Under the pieces are notes generated by a model that did no database searches, was not told the DNA's origin, and was given only the letters and a program-made list of their open reading frames with translations. Made by a program: the position numbers and the translations under genes. 64,000 nucleotides of DNA from positions 1 through 64,000 of the forward strand of contig JAIXMR010000103.1 of NCBI GenBank assembly GCA_025677835.1, given 5' to 3'. Positions 45,131-56,856 of this stretch are shown here, piece after piece. Within the stretch, counting starts at the first letter, position 1. Each line of letters opens with the position of its first letter. This DNA is from Sporodiniella umbellata. Lineage: Eukaryota; Mucoromycota; Mucoromycetes; Mucorales; Rhizopodaceae.

Positions 45131-48100
45131 TAATATAATCGAAACATTACTATAGAGAGACGTCTCAAAAGATTCAAATATACAGATTTTAATAGAGAAA
45201 CGATGAGTTCCCAAAAGAAAGTTAATATATATTGGGAAATAAGAGATTTTTAAAAAAACAAAATGTATCTGAAATTTTGTTATCCTTTTTATAATGCTCT
45301 TTTTGTCAATCCATGTGCATCCTTCGGATACCATTTCTTTTTTAAATTTATTAATGTATTATCGTTTTCATCGTTTCTCATAAGAAAAGAACTTTTAAAT
45401 ACAAGATAATATTTAAAATATAGGTGTGATATCAAGTAACAAACGAGATATACAAAAATAAAAACAAAGTGATCAGACTGGCTGACTATAATAAAATTTT
45501 CTGTCCTTTATTCAACATAACAATAGAGGTGCTTTGTATACTTTTCTAAAAAAGAAACTGGTTAATTGTCCAGGGTGAGTAGATTTTTAGTGCTTGATTA
45601 TATAACTAATAAGCAAGATATCTGCAATGGATAATCCTATGTTGAGATCTTCTGCAGTTCGTAACGTTGTATATCTTAAGCCCATTGGGTTGAATGTTGG
45701 ATAAATAATTATGTAATGAATGAATTGATCATGGATCTGATACCTGAGACCTGTCAGAATGTTCTTGTCTTAGAGCATAGCTGAACTATCTTTAGATATA
45801 TTATTAATACCGCAAATACTCATCAATTGACTGAATTGAAGCTTGTATGTAACAATAGGGGAGATTCTATAAAATATCTAAATTCAATCAATACAAATAC
45901 TCTAAGAAGAAACAAGATACTGAAAGTGTAGACATAAACTAGAAATCGACCAAACATAATATAGAGAAAAAAAAAGGTGATCTAGATAATCTAAGCATTT
46001 CTTTAAAACAAGGATGTCTCTCGTATGTTAGTTCAAATAAAATAAAAATAGGTGTAAGTTGGTAGAATTTGCAACCTGCTTTTTTTGTCAATATTTTTGG
46101 AAAAAAAAAAGTCTTTGAATTGCACTTTCATTACGGGAGTAATAAATGGAAAGAGATGTTTCGAAACACAAAAAAATGAACTCATAAATGGAACTAAACA
46201 AAGAAAAAAAAAAGAATAAATATTATTATGGAAACTAGTTGTGCTTTGAGAGACATCCCTGCTCTAACGAAACGATAAGATTATTATGACTCTATCCTTC
46301 CTTTGGTATAATGTCCTCACCTTTCTTATATTATTTGTCCAGTCACTTCAGTACCTTTGGTATCTTGTTTCTTTTTAAAGTATTCTTATCTTTTAAGCCT
46401 ATAAAATCCCCTTTATATTTAAAGTTTACTATATATTTATAAAGTAGAATCATTATCAGAATCTGTATATCCAAACTGATTGAGACGCTTCTCTTTCGAA
46501 TTTAATAACAAAGTAAATTTAGAAATAGATAGCAGCTACTAACTTAAAGTGATTGTATGAATCATCAGTTTAATGTTTTTATATTGCATCGATTTTCAAA
46601 AAGATAATCCCAGGCATTTTCCCAGGAATACATCTATTAAAGGCTTCCCATCATTGTAAATGAATAATAGCAAAACGCAAAATATATACCGATAAAATAT
46701 AAATGAGCTTTAGCTATATTTACATTTTTGTTACTATACAAGTTAGTTTGAAAGATCTCATTCTTTGTCTAAACCGCTCCTGTAAATTGAAACAACCAGC
46801 TACTGAAGTGAGATTTTAGTGTTATTTTCACTCTCCAGTTGAGATGTGCAGTCAGTACTTATTTGAAATAGCTAAATGATGAATAATTTCAAGTCAAGAG
46901 GATTCGTAAATTATAGAGTGATGATACAGGATAAAAATAAATAAACATATAGCGACTCATATCATCAGCTGTTTGTGTATACTCTATGATTGATCATAAT
47001 ACCTTTTTTATGCAATTCTCTGTTATTATACAATCAACACTTATAACAACAAGAGATAGATTATGCACTTGCGCCATATTGTTGTCAAGTTTTTTTTTTT
47101 TTTAAACCCTCTGCTTTCTTCAATTATAAAAACATGTAATAACACTCATAGGTTATACACATAGTTGCAAGCAATATATATTGTGATTAGTTTTGAAGTT
47201 TAGCTGGAAGCATCAAAGCTTTTGGAGTTTAACGAGCGACGAGACTAGTTTCAATGAAAAAGCCTTTTTGTAGTATTGATCTCGTTATATCTTATAATAA
47301 AGGGTTTCTTTTATAATCTAATTCATTGTAAATAAAGTATTTTCAGCAAGCACAAGTTGTATACAACTTGATTTATTTTTATATGTATTATCCCATTGCC
47401 GAATGTATCATTTCTTATAATTAAATATGTTTAGATGTAGCGACACTCAGCATGCTGCTTTTTAGAGTAGTTTTCGCAAGATAACACCAAATAATATAGA
47501 ATGTGATGATTAAAATGCCCTCTGTACTAAACACGATCACAAACAAATAGTATCAGTAGTTATTTCCAACTTTTTTTGGATACGCAAAAAATAAAGAAAA
47601 CGGCTATTATTGGACTTTGGGGGATGCAACAGAGTGTTTTTTTTATTTAGCAGGAACAGCCTTTTTTAATTTTTTTTTGAATTGCTCTGAATAAGTTGAC
47701 TGTATGTTGATTTTGCTTTGAAGACTTTTTGCAACTTCGGCTTTTAATGACGCGTTTTTTCTTTTTCTTTTTTTTTCAAATTAAGATGAAAAGAAAGAGA
47801 GAGAAAAATATCAAATGTAACATCTTTAATTGTTCTTCTACCCATACTGCGTTTTTAAAAAAGATCTTTGAGACATCCAAAGCGAACGATGAGTCTCTAT
47901 AAAAGTCCGCTTTTAGTGACCGGTTGTCTATAGTTGTAACTTGTCTTTTCAAGATGTTTTATCTTATTCTGGTGTATCGCAAAAAAAAAAAAAGAAAAAA
48001 AGTTCAAATAGTGTTACTAAAAGGAACATGCATGAGCTATGTACAAGTGTTGCATCTTTATATTTGGTATACCTTGGATAATTTTTTTTTTTTTGGTGTA

Positions 48101-48540
48101 CAAAAATACAAATTGGTTGATTAATTAGAGTAGTAATAGGCTTTTTTTTTTTATAAAGTTGATTTGTAACGTTAGTATTAGCGACGTTAGGAAAAAAGAA
48201 AAAAGACGGTTGCGTTAAAAAAAAGAAAAAAAAGGGGGGTATAGGAGCAGTTTCTTGTCTTTTGTCTTTTTGTCAATTTTTAAAAAGTCTATACTAAAGA
48301 TTGACTCTAAAAAAGAAATAACTGTATATTGGTTGAACAAATTAAGGACATCAATGATTAGCTGATGTTGAAATAGAAAATAGCCCAGGAGCCATTGCAA
48401 TTAAACAATAATTAAAGATTGATAACCAGTTGCCTTCTATTCCCTCTCTCTCTCTCTCTCCTTTGTTTCTTTTTGACCCTTGGACATACGTACATCTAAC
48501 GGTCTATTCATATACTTGTGCGAAATAGGAAGAATATAAG
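45131..48540. other. Gene-poor AT-rich block, nothing recognised
   Basis: About 3.4 kb with no long frame and no repeat ends I could pair. T- or A-tracts at 47088-47103, 47980-48000 and 48215-48235; a (CT)n run at 48443-48460 just ahead of the next gene. The open frame at 47924-48124 is made by homopolymers. It may contain the rest of a decayed retroelement or simply spacer. Confidence 0.4.
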
Positions 48541-50385
48541 ATGAAAGTACTAAGTCAACTTCTTGGAAGATACTCAAAACATAAAAAGCCTTTGATTCTG
48601 TTTCGTTTGCCCAACACAGATACGTTACTCTACCGTCTTTCGGATGTTGCGCCGCTTTTCAAGCTGCCGCCTATCTCGTTTGAAGGCGACTATTTTGAAA
48701 GTTGCTATAAGGATCATGAAGATTATTACTTGAATACAAATGCCTTGTTTAAGGTTGCACTTCATTTTAACAAATATGTACTGGCTGAACTCTGTAAATT
48801 CCAGCCTGATGATTATCAAAAGGGATTAGCTGATGCTATACTAGAAACGTTTCCTGAATTTATTCGAGCACCAAAAGAAGAACACATTTGGGAATCTGTC
48901 CAATTGCCACTTGAGAAAATGGTGGACAGAGCAGAGTATGAAGAGGAAACGGCCATCAAGATAGAGCCGCCATCGCCGCCAGCCTTGAATGCAGTAGAGT
49001 CAAAAAATGTGATGGCTTTAGACAAAGTTTTGTTGAGCACGAATGAGTTAAGACGGCAAAAGTATGTATATACGTGGTTATTTTATTTTATTGATTAGAG
49101 GACAAACTAAAGATTATATTAGTATGATGGAACATGCGAACAAACGCCAAAAAACCAGCGGCTCTTCACCTTCTCGACACGGATCAGAAAAATCTGAAAG
49201 GGAGAATCGACCTTTTTTGAGGCAACATGGTAAAAAGATCAACTCTTATGCTACCGATGTACCTGAAGATCAAGAGGAACTTTCGAATAAAAAGAGACTT
49301 TCTGCCAAACACAAGAATTCGTTGAACCTGACTATCTTTGCTCCTTCTTACCATGAGCAACTTGCCGGGGCTCGATCAGCACCTATTAATACAAAATTCA
49401 ATCAAGCTGTACTAAATCATCAAGTGCAATATCAAAAATCAAATTTGGGTAGATAGCAAGCTTTTCTTTTTTTTTTTAAAAAAAAAAAAAAAAATACATA
49501 CACACATACACAAACAGATAGTTCAGGATACTCAACTCTATTTTAGGTCGAGTGAATCATGGGCTAAGTTTTGGATCTTCTCGACAGAATGTGCTTATAG
49601 CGCCTGCTACTGCACGTCCTACGTTGACGCACCAGTCTTCACCCAGAAAACCAGAATTTGCGGTACCACCGATTGTACCGTCTCAACAGCAACCTCCTCA
49701 TTCTGCTCATCCGGCGAGTAGAGAAAGCCTGATGTATCAACAGTACAGTTCTAGCTCGTCACATTTCAACAACAAATCGCATTTCAATCCTGCACGAGAG
49801 CATGTAGCCAGTTCTGCAGTGACTGCGTCACTTCCGCCCAAGACACCGACGACCAGTTCGTTTGCGGCCTTACAACGTCAACAATACCTCCAACCGTTTG
49901 AGCACTTGTTTGATACGATTGAGACAACGCGTACGCTGAAGAGCACGTTGGACGACCAGATCCGACGTTCGTCATCGTTGATGCAGACCCTGCAAGCGTC
50001 TGCGACGACGATTGAAGGGCTTGTGAGGAACCAGGTGAAAGAAGCTCAGGCCGAGGTAGTGGCGCAGATACAGAGTAAGGTCGATCAGTTGTCACAGCGT
50101 ATCGAAGCGCTGGAGAGTCGATTGGAAGGCAACGGCCGACGTGCGTCGTCCCAAAGTTCAGAAACATCAGCCCATGTACTTCCCTCACCTCTGCTCAGTG
50201 CTACACGGGAAGAAAGAGCGGTGGCTGAAGATCTGGTGGCTATGTCTGAAAAAAGAAGTGAAGAGCTTCAAACACCTCCTACCATCGTCCGATCTCAAAA
50301 TGACATTGGTCCTCAAGAATATCAAACGATGCTTACCACCTTACGTGATCGCTTGGATCGTTTAGAAAGACAAATTGAAACCTAA
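48541..50385 (+). CDS. Unknown protein with globular N-terminus and C-terminal coiled-coils (569 aa)
   Basis: Exons 48541-49061, 49099-49448, 49547-50385, all in phase. Residues 1-120 look folded (LLGRYSKHKKPLILFRLPNT, VAPLFKLPPISFEGDYFESC, FKVALHFNKYVLAELCKF). The middle is polar with basic patches (ANKRQKTSG) that could be nuclear localisation signals, and Ser/Pro/Gln-rich stretches. Two heptad-rich segments near the C-terminus are likely coiled-coils: VAQIQSKVDQLSQRIEALES and, at the very end, LRDRLDRLERQIET. I do not recognise the family. Chromatin or cytoskeletal scaffolding would be a guess. Coding DNA is visibly GC-richer in exon 3 than in genes to the left. Confidence 0.75.
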
Positions 50386-50514
50386 CACAAAACACATCCA
50401 TTCATACATCTATTCATCATCCCTGTCTCTCTTTTCTCTCCATTCCTTTCTCTGTACACTCTCTAATAATAATAACAAAAAAAAAAAAAAAAATTTATGT
50501 TTTCAAATAAAATA

Positions 50515-50953
50515 CTATCCTTCTTTACGTTGAAGGTCAAACTTGACCATGGGTTCCCCCTCTTTATGAGCCATTGTACCAAAAACGTATCTCCAGTGAT
50601 GCATGGTATTTGAAGCAGCTAAGAAAAAAGAGTGAATCGAGTGATGCCCTCCCCCCCCATTTTTTTTTTTTTTTTTTTAATTCTTGCTTTATACCTGAGA
50701 CTTCATTGGTCACCAAAGTGATTTTTTCACCCAAGAGTTCAAAATGGCGTACGAGTTGTTCTGAGCTTTTCTTTAGTTTTGTGGTTTCTTCTAATTCTAC
50801 CTTTTTATCAGATGGTACGTCCGATCGCTGGGTATCTTTGGTTGGAACGGCTGTTTCTTTTGTTTCTTGGGCTGGCGTCTCGGTTTGTTTGTTGACTCGT
50901 TTTGTCTTGAGGATCTTTGTACGGTGAGAACCTCGGGGTCGTTTAGGTCCCAT
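50515..50953 (-). CDS. Small basic protein, possibly a DASH/Dad2-like coiled-coil subunit (weak)
   Basis: Exons 50953-50695 and 50618-50515; 120 aa. The N-terminus is very basic (MGPKRPRGSHRTKILKTKR), then a Thr/Glu-rich stretch, then a helix SEQLVRHFELLGEKITLVTNEV joined across a T-tract-containing intron to SNTMHHWRYVFGTMAHKEG. The pattern of a coil followed by HW..VF..M recalls the end of Dad2, a kinetochore microtubule-ring protein, but this rests on a few residues only. The unspliced reading goes into poly-Lys and a stop, supporting the intron. Function unknown. Confidence 0.55.
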
Positions 50954-51003
50954 GGCCTAATTGGAAAAAAAAAAAAGAAAAAAAAAAAGTAAACGGCGGG
51001 TGC

Positions 51004-52490
51004 TTAAAACGAGTAAGATTCTAGTTTATTTTGAAGTAAGTAAATGAGAGATGATACAAGCCAATAGATAAGATGAAAAGTCACAAGACGTGAAAGACAG
51101 AAGACAGGTGAGACGGTGAAGGCAAGATTGGATTGTAGGAAGGGTCGATGGGCAGGGCCATGAATCAAGGTGGTAGGGGGTTGTTCCGGACGAGGGCTCC
51201 AGTAGACGAGATCGGGCAGAGGGGTAGGGTCTGTATGGCGAATGCGGTAACCAAGGGCGGCCATGGTCTGTAAAAGCTTGGGGCCCAAAGGGTTGAGATG
51301 GGTGATACCTGGGTTGGCGAGATAGACCATGAGGGATTCGTTTGAATAGAGGTTGGTGGCCAGATCTACATGGCAAAGAGAAGAACCGTCGCTGAAAGGG
51401 TTCAAGCCGGTTTCGAGCAAGAGGGTAGGTTGACCATGGATCATGATGGCAGTATCGCGCTGGGCTACGGTCTTTTGGTAGATATCGATAGCCAGCCTGT
51501 ACTGATCTGAAGCATACCAGGCATTGGCAAAATCAAGCACTGTCAAGAACTGGGCATGGCTGTTGTAGAAACTGTTCAGCTGTTGGGTGATTTCCGAAAA
51601 TGAACGAAAGCCATGCACAGAGATGTTCATAGCAATCAGTTTATCGAACGGAAACTCGGCAAATCCCCAGAAAGGTAACGTTGTATTGTAACGACTCATC
51701 AAGGCCCCATCTGCCATTTCTGCTAGAGGCCGTGGTGTTGCAAACCGATTGAGATTATCGAGCAGCGGACGGAGCTCCCCAAAGAGGCTGTCAGACCAAG
51801 ATGTCAAAAAGCCAAGGCCATGGATTAGTTCGTGTAGTACGTTGGTTAAAAAATCTGTTTGGTTTGTGCTAATAGGACTCGGATCGTTCTATCAAGTCTG
51901 GTTTAGTATCTTTATAAAGAGGAGGAGGGAGGACATCACTTTACGTAGAAATACCAATTGACTTTGCTATTAAACTGTGCCTGAATGTCATAGTATTTCC
52001 AACGTGGGCGGACGGTGAGTTGGGTAGATTGCTTCAGTAGTGCTTGAGGGTACATGCGAGTCACATTATCTGTTGAGTCCACCATCAGATAGGAGATGGA
52101 AGGGTAAGCCTGTCCGATGTATTCTACCCAATCCACATGCTCACAGTTCTCAGCACACGTCGGTCCAAAGGTCGCATTGACAATCAATGGGCTGGTGAAT
52201 TCAAAGGCGGAGGCAATGATGTCGGTTGCCTTTTGAAAGGTTGCTTTGACACCTTCACATTGACTGGGGCTGCCTAAACAGTTGAGATCAAAGGTAAGTT
52301 GACAGCTGTTGTCAGTATGGCTGCTATTTTTGAACAAGCGTGCTGCCGATGATCTTACGTTGGGCACAAACGTAGGGCAGGTACTTGGAGTATAGGTGAG
52401 ATGATCAATGCAATAGATAGTGGATGCAAAGACGGTTTTCAATAGCCCTAAAGATAACAAAAGCACGGTCCATCGAGTCAAATACCACAT
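51004..52490 (-). CDS. Secreted HExxH (zincin-like) protein, putative metallopeptidase
   Basis: Exons 52490-51945 and 51888-51004; 476 aa. The signal peptide MWYLTRWTVLLLSLGLLKTVFA is clear. The mature N-terminal region has about seven Cys and several N-glycosylation sites (NSS, NAT, NVT). Residues 199-207 read VLHELIHGLGF, with HExxH at 201-205 followed by G-x-G-F; this is the usual zinc-binding and catalytic core of gluzincins/metzincins. I see no HExxHxxGxxH third ligand at the metzincin spacing, so the third ligand is unplaced. The far C-terminus has a hydrophobic stretch (LVTFHLIYWLVSSLIYLL) that could be a membrane anchor or GPI signal. I cannot name a peptidase family. Confidence 0.78.
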
Positions 52491-53014
52491 GCAGTTGTAA
52501 ACAACAAGAACAAGACGGTAGCCAAAACTATATATATATATATATATATTAAAAAAAAAAAAAGTGGCAATAGAGAAAAAGAAAGAATCTAGTTCATTAC
52601 AAGACCTCTCTTAAAACCATCAGGTCGCACACGTTTATCCTTTTGCTGTATCGGATTCTGAATCTAAAGACCTGCCAAGACATTTGCTGGCTGAAAACAA
52701 AACAAATGGAACGTAGAAAAGCGAGTCAAATAAGATGACGTGAACCCTTTTGGGCGTCAAAGCGGACGACGGCCATGCTATCTAAATGTGTAAGAGTCTA
52801 TAGGTGGAAAGAGTGATAGACAGTGAGATATAAAAGAGATTATCTCAGGACTTTATTTTTTGGCCTAGATAGGAACCAGATCTCTCTACAAAAAAAGAGG
52901 TTTTGTAGAGATCTCAGGTAAGTTGAAAAGAAATGAGGTGTTTAGTTTAATTAAGCATGAGCCAAAAAGAAAGTACAAGAGAGAAGGGGGGGGGGATTAG
53001 ATGGGACCTAGAGT
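52491..53014. other. Intergenic
   Basis: About 520 bp between the start of the secreted protein gene and the stop of the iron transporter, both on the minus strand. Contains a short (TA)n at 52530-52549, a perfect inverted repeat of about 11 bp around 52887-52913 (GATCTCTACAA...TTGTAGAGATC) that could be a terminator-like hairpin, and a G-run at 52985-52995. Confidence 0.5.
52885..52916. terminator. Perfect hairpin in the spacer between iron transporter and secreted protein genes
   Basis: The left arm AGATCTCTACAA and the right arm TTGTAGAGATCT pair over 12 bp around an A-rich loop. It lies about 100 bp downstream of the CCC1 stop on that gene's transcript side, so it could shape its 3' end. 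RNA polymerase II genes do not need such hairpins, so the role is open. Confidence 0.35.
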
Positions 53015-54059
53015 TTAGGTGGAGGTGTTTTGATTGTCTACGACAGCGACGATACCGTAACTAAAAGCAGCAGCCACGGCACCGATAGCCAGGGTTTGAA
53101 TGGCACCCATCAGGGCCTGTCTGGGTCTTAGATAGATGCTCTTGAGATAGCCAAAGCAAAAGAGGGTAAGTGATGTGACGAAGCATGAGGTATACAGTGC
53201 ATTGGAGGTATCTAAAATAAACATGTAGGGAAGTAAAGGAATCAGGCCACCCAAGAAATAAGAAGAGCCGATAGTTAAAGCAGAAATCTAGCGAAACCGA
53301 TCAGTACCGATCATTGGGTGTATGCTTTTTTGTTTTGTTTTTTGTTTTTTGTTTTTATTGTTTTCTCTTACCCAACTTCGATTGGGATCTGGCAGTTCCA
53401 AGTTGAGTTCAAAACGCATCATGAAATCCACAAACTTTTCACTGTTTTGTCTGAAGCGGATCATCATAGGCTCCATCGACTGACGATCAAGACCATAAGG
53501 CTCAAAGAGTTCTATGATTTCTTCTTCTTCTTCTTCTGGGTACAATTGAACTTCTCGCGCTTTTGAGGAGAGTTGTTAGTGGTCTGCATGTCAATTCAAA
53601 GAAAGCTGTACCTTCTCTTTCTCTCTCTGTTTCATAATGCTCTGCTTCTGATTTAGCGGCCAGATAGCCTCCTAGCCCCATAGAGATTGCGCCTGACACA
53701 AGCTCTGAATAAACTAGGTGAGCGAACCAACGCGATCTACGGATGTATCGTTTACCTGCCAAACCACCAAAAAGAACAATACGACTGTCCCCTAAGCTAG
53801 AAAGACCCGCAGCAAGCGCAAAAGGAACCGTGAGACCATCAGAAAGTCCCAAGATACAGTCCTTGATCAGTTCGGGTCGGTCAAAGTGTTCTTCAACGTG
53901 TTCCTTGACGCCCTTAAGATCCTGACGATGTGGAATACGGGTCTTGACCGAATCATCGTCGTCTGAAGCAGTACTTGAGTCAATCATGAACTCTTCATCG
54001 TAGCTTTCCTTTCTTTTCTCATTATGCCTAGGAATCAATCGATAGGTCTGTCCGTTCAT
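53015..54059 (-). CDS. CCC1: Vacuolar iron (Fe2+/Mn2+) transporter, CCC1/VIT1 family
   Basis: Exons 54059-53756, 53704-53612, 53553-53372, 53287-53015; 283 aa. The first helix signature is LIKDCILGLSDGLTVPFALAAGLSSLG; the second helix ELVSGAISMGLGGYLAAKSE leads into the cytosolic metal-binding helices (EHYETEREREEVQLYPEEE, rich in Glu). Three more membrane helices follow (ISALTIGSSYFLGGLIPLL and others). It moves Fe2+ or Mn2+ into the vacuole in exchange for protons. The N-terminal 55 residues are polar and acidic (DDDDS). The splice at 53611/53554 removes the out-of-frame extension seen in the unspliced reading. Confidence 0.92.
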
Positions 54060-54730
54060 CTGAAGCGAGTGAAGAAGACGGTTGAATCAAAGACAGTGCC
54101 CTTTTATAATGAGCAAGCAATGTCACACCAAGCGGTGCTTGATGAACAAATGGAAAAACCTTGATTAACACACATGTCTATCTGCCCTACCCAACGCTTA
54201 GATCGTTGGGAAGCCATAATGGAGGTTTAATTCGGTTACCAAACAGGGTAGGTAACACGTACACACTTTTAATTATCTCCATTCCAATAATATTTTTTTT
54301 TTTTTTTGATGAACCAAAGCACAAGCTGTTTCTATCCAATAAGTTGGATGTCTGAATGCCACATGAGAAAGCGATCACTACTGACTATGAATTAGATAGC
54401 TTTTAGAAAAGGACGACACATGAAGATTGTGTCATTTGATCAACCTTGAGAGCACTCTATCTTTTAGTCTGTATTGTCTGTATTACATGCTTTCCTATAT
54501 AACCTTTGAAAGAGAAATCCCCTCTTCTTTAGAGTAGAACTCCTTTTGCTTTTTTTTTTTTTGATCCTAGCTTACTTTACAGCTTGCTTCTATCTCAATT
54601 GTACGCGTTCTCTACATTGACCCCCATTTTCTTTAGATAAAATGTAACCTACAATAAAAAAACCGTCACTTTTTTTTTTTTCAACAGATTAACATAGATT
54701 ATTGAATAACAGAGTATAGATTTCATTTTA

Positions 54731-54733
<3 letters not shown>

Positions 54734-54768
<35 letters not shown>

Positions 54769-54780
54769 CATACATACATA
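54734..54780. repeat. (AT)n followed by (CATA)n microsatellite
   Basis: About 15 AT units run directly into four CATA units. Simple repeat, likely variable in length. Confidence 0.9.
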
Positions 54781-55220
54781 GAGATAAATGTAAGAGATGA
54801 ACCATTTGTCAGGTGAGAAAGTAACCAACATGGTTCAGGTGTGCAAGTGTCTTAATAGATTGGAACACAAACATTTCAATAGCCTGGTTGAGTTAAATAC
54901 AGTTTATAAGCAAGAAAAAGCTTTTTCGTAGGACAACTCTTGTTTTATGCAGCCATACAAGGTGTGAGATCGTTACCCCCTCCCCTCTTTTTTTTTTTTT
55001 TTTTTATCAAGGTAGCAAAATATAAAAATTACTTTTGAACTATGTGCGTGTACGTGTTTTGGGGGAACAAATATTATTTCCCTTCTCCCTTTTTTTTTTT
55101 TTTTCTTTTTTCTTTCTCATTCTTTTTCTGTAGTTTGTCAGAAAAAAAAAAAAGGGGGGGAAGAGCATACTTGAATAGAAATCTGCAAAAGGGAGAGAGT
55201 GTGCATACGTTTGTGTAAAA

Positions 55221-55237
55221 GTGAGAGAGAGAGAGAG

Positions 55238-55268
<31 letters not shown>
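55221..55268. repeat. Compound (GA)n(GT)n microsatellite
   Basis: About nine GA units then fourteen GT units, starting about 80 bp before the start codon of the next small gene, so it lies in its promoter or 5' UTR. Length changes there could affect expression. Confidence 0.9.
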
Positions 55269-55272
<4 letters not shown>

Positions 55273-55304
55273 ATACGTCAAAAGAAAACAAAAGATATGC
55301 CAAA

Positions 55305-55721
55305 ATGAAAAGTAAACAAGAAAAGTCAAGCCAAAGTCCAACGAAAAAGACAAAAAAGACAACCCATGTAAAAAAAACAGTAAAAAAGAAAAAGGCAACA
55401 TCTACCAATGTACAGGTAACCATCGTCTACTCTGTTTTGTCTTAATTTTTTTTTTTTCAGAAAGTGAATTCATCGCGTTTGAAGGCTTCGGATGTGTTTG
55501 TGCCTTTGGTAACCAATCAAGTCAAGTTGGCGGAAGAGCAACATAAAGCTTACCAACAACACGTACAGAGACAACAACAGTTACTTAAAGCAAAAAAGGC
55601 AGCTCATCTTAAAGCACTCGAACGAAATTCAAAAGAAGAGATGACGCAAGATACAACCAAGGTCACTCCTGCTACGGTTCAAAAAAAATCGGTTTTTAAA
55701 CAACAGAAAATTCAATTTTAA
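55305..55721 (+). CDS. Small lysine-rich protein of unknown function (123 aa)
   Basis: Exons 55305-55415 and 55461-55721. The first 37 residues are mostly Lys, Thr and Ser (KKTKKTTHVKKTVKKKK), typical of nucleic-acid-binding or nuclear proteins. The second exon reads SRLKASDVFVPLVTNQVKLA then a long polar helix, AEEQHKAYQQHVQRQQQLLK, likely a coiled-coil. No known domain. GTAACC donor and TTTTCAG acceptor are good and the frame is kept. Confidence 0.6.
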
Positions 55722-55768
55722 ATAAAGCGTTCTACGCAAATAGATTGTGTGTGTGTGTAAAAGGCAAC

Positions 55769-56161
55769 TCAAGAAAAACAACAACAGCAAGTGAAGGGGT
55801 AGTATGTGGCTTCTGATTTTTTTTGTGCGCTGTTCAAGAGAAAGGCGCCTTCGTCATCGTCTGAAGATAGCTGTGAACATTCTGAACCGCTATCACTATG
55901 CTGAGTAGGCCAATAGGTATTTGCTTTGAGTGTATTGAGTTTGGCTTCCAGTTTGTGAATAACTTGCTGATGTTCTTGTCGTTCTTGCGTTGTCTGAATT
56001 GAACTCCATTTAGGAAACGAGCTCAATGGCTTCATGGACTACTTGAAATCAACTTTGTTTTTTAAAAATAAAATAAAAAAAAATAAACACTACAAAAAAA
56101 AAAAAAACTGCTTTGATTTTACTTTGGTTTCTTTAGGTAAAAAAGGGTCTTCTTCACTCAT
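55769..56161 (-). CDS. Small acidic coiled-coil protein of unknown function (102 aa)
   Basis: Exons 56161-56123 and 56038-55769. Exon 1 gives MSEEDPFLPKETK; exon 2 begins SMKPLSSFPKWSSIQ, then a predicted coil ERQEHQQVIHKLEAKLNTLK, a Ser/Asp-rich acidic patch (SSDDDEG) that could be a CK2 site cluster, and a Cys-rich end (TCCCCFS) that might be lipid-modified. If exon 1 is wrong, translation could start at the ATG at 56035. The 3' ends of this gene and the previous one face each other 47 bp apart. Confidence 0.5.
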
Positions 56162-56856
56162 ACTGCCGGTGAACTAAAAAAAAAAAAAAAAAAAAAAAAG
56201 GAAATAAAAGGAAAAATTATAAATAAGCATTAGTAAACTGGCTTTTGAGAAACAATAACCTTTTGATTGGTCAACTTTATAGTCTTTTCCCCCTCCTCTC
56301 ATAAAATAACGAATGTAACACAGAAAGTTTAACAAAATCTCGATTGAATGGGATCGAAGATTTTCGATCTTCGGGGAAAAACAGGTCTGGTTTGAATATT
56401 TTACGGAACGAATAAGATGAAAATAAAGAAAAGAAAAAAAAAAGGGGAGGGGAGGTGCGTAAGCTGATTAAAGTAGGACAGAGGTAGGTAGAGTTATTAG
56501 AGTCAATAGGAAAAGATAGATTGTTTTTGAAGGGAAGGTTTCATTTATGAGACAAAAGTGATGGCTTCTTTAGCAATTTTAACATCATTTAGTCAGCCCC
56601 CAAGTGGTTTTTTTTTTTTTTTTTTTTTTTTTTTGTAGAATAACAAACATCAGGTCGGCTCCAAAGAGGTTTAGAATGCTTATGGAAAGCATCTCTTCAC
56701 GGTCTGTTTGCACAAGACAGAGTGTTTGCAATGTAAGCGGTAATAGAAATAAAGCTGTTTGTATAAAAACAAAATAAAACTGGCCCTTTTTTTTTTTTTT
56801 TTTCCTTTTTTATTCCCCAAAACATCATTCAATAAAACAAAAAAAGGCTGTTCTGA
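56162..56856. other. Intergenic with homopolymers
   Basis: About 700 bp. Long A-run at 56177-56199, T-runs at 56608-56635 and 56787-56803, and a short perfect hairpin at about 56356-56373 (CGAAGATTTTCGATCTTCG). Minus-strand frames here are T/A-tract products. Confidence 0.45.

Larger units (their letters stand above)
54060..55304. other. Intergenic with microsatellites
   Basis: Divergent spacer of about 1.2 kb. It holds a T-tract at 54294-54308, the (TA)n/(CATA)n tract at 54734-54780, T/C runs at 54985-55005 and 55090-55110, and the GA/GT repeats listed separately. No supported frame. Confidence 0.5.

Noticed and set aside
47924..48124. Frame with runs of Lys and Phe
   Set aside because: Created by A and T tracts in spacer.
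50574..50927. Plus-strand 117-codon frame
   Set aside because: Antisense shadow of the small basic protein gene and its T-tract intron.
55040..55423. Minus-strand frames with alternating Thr-His and Ser-Leu
   Set aside because: Direct translation of the GT/GA microsatellite.
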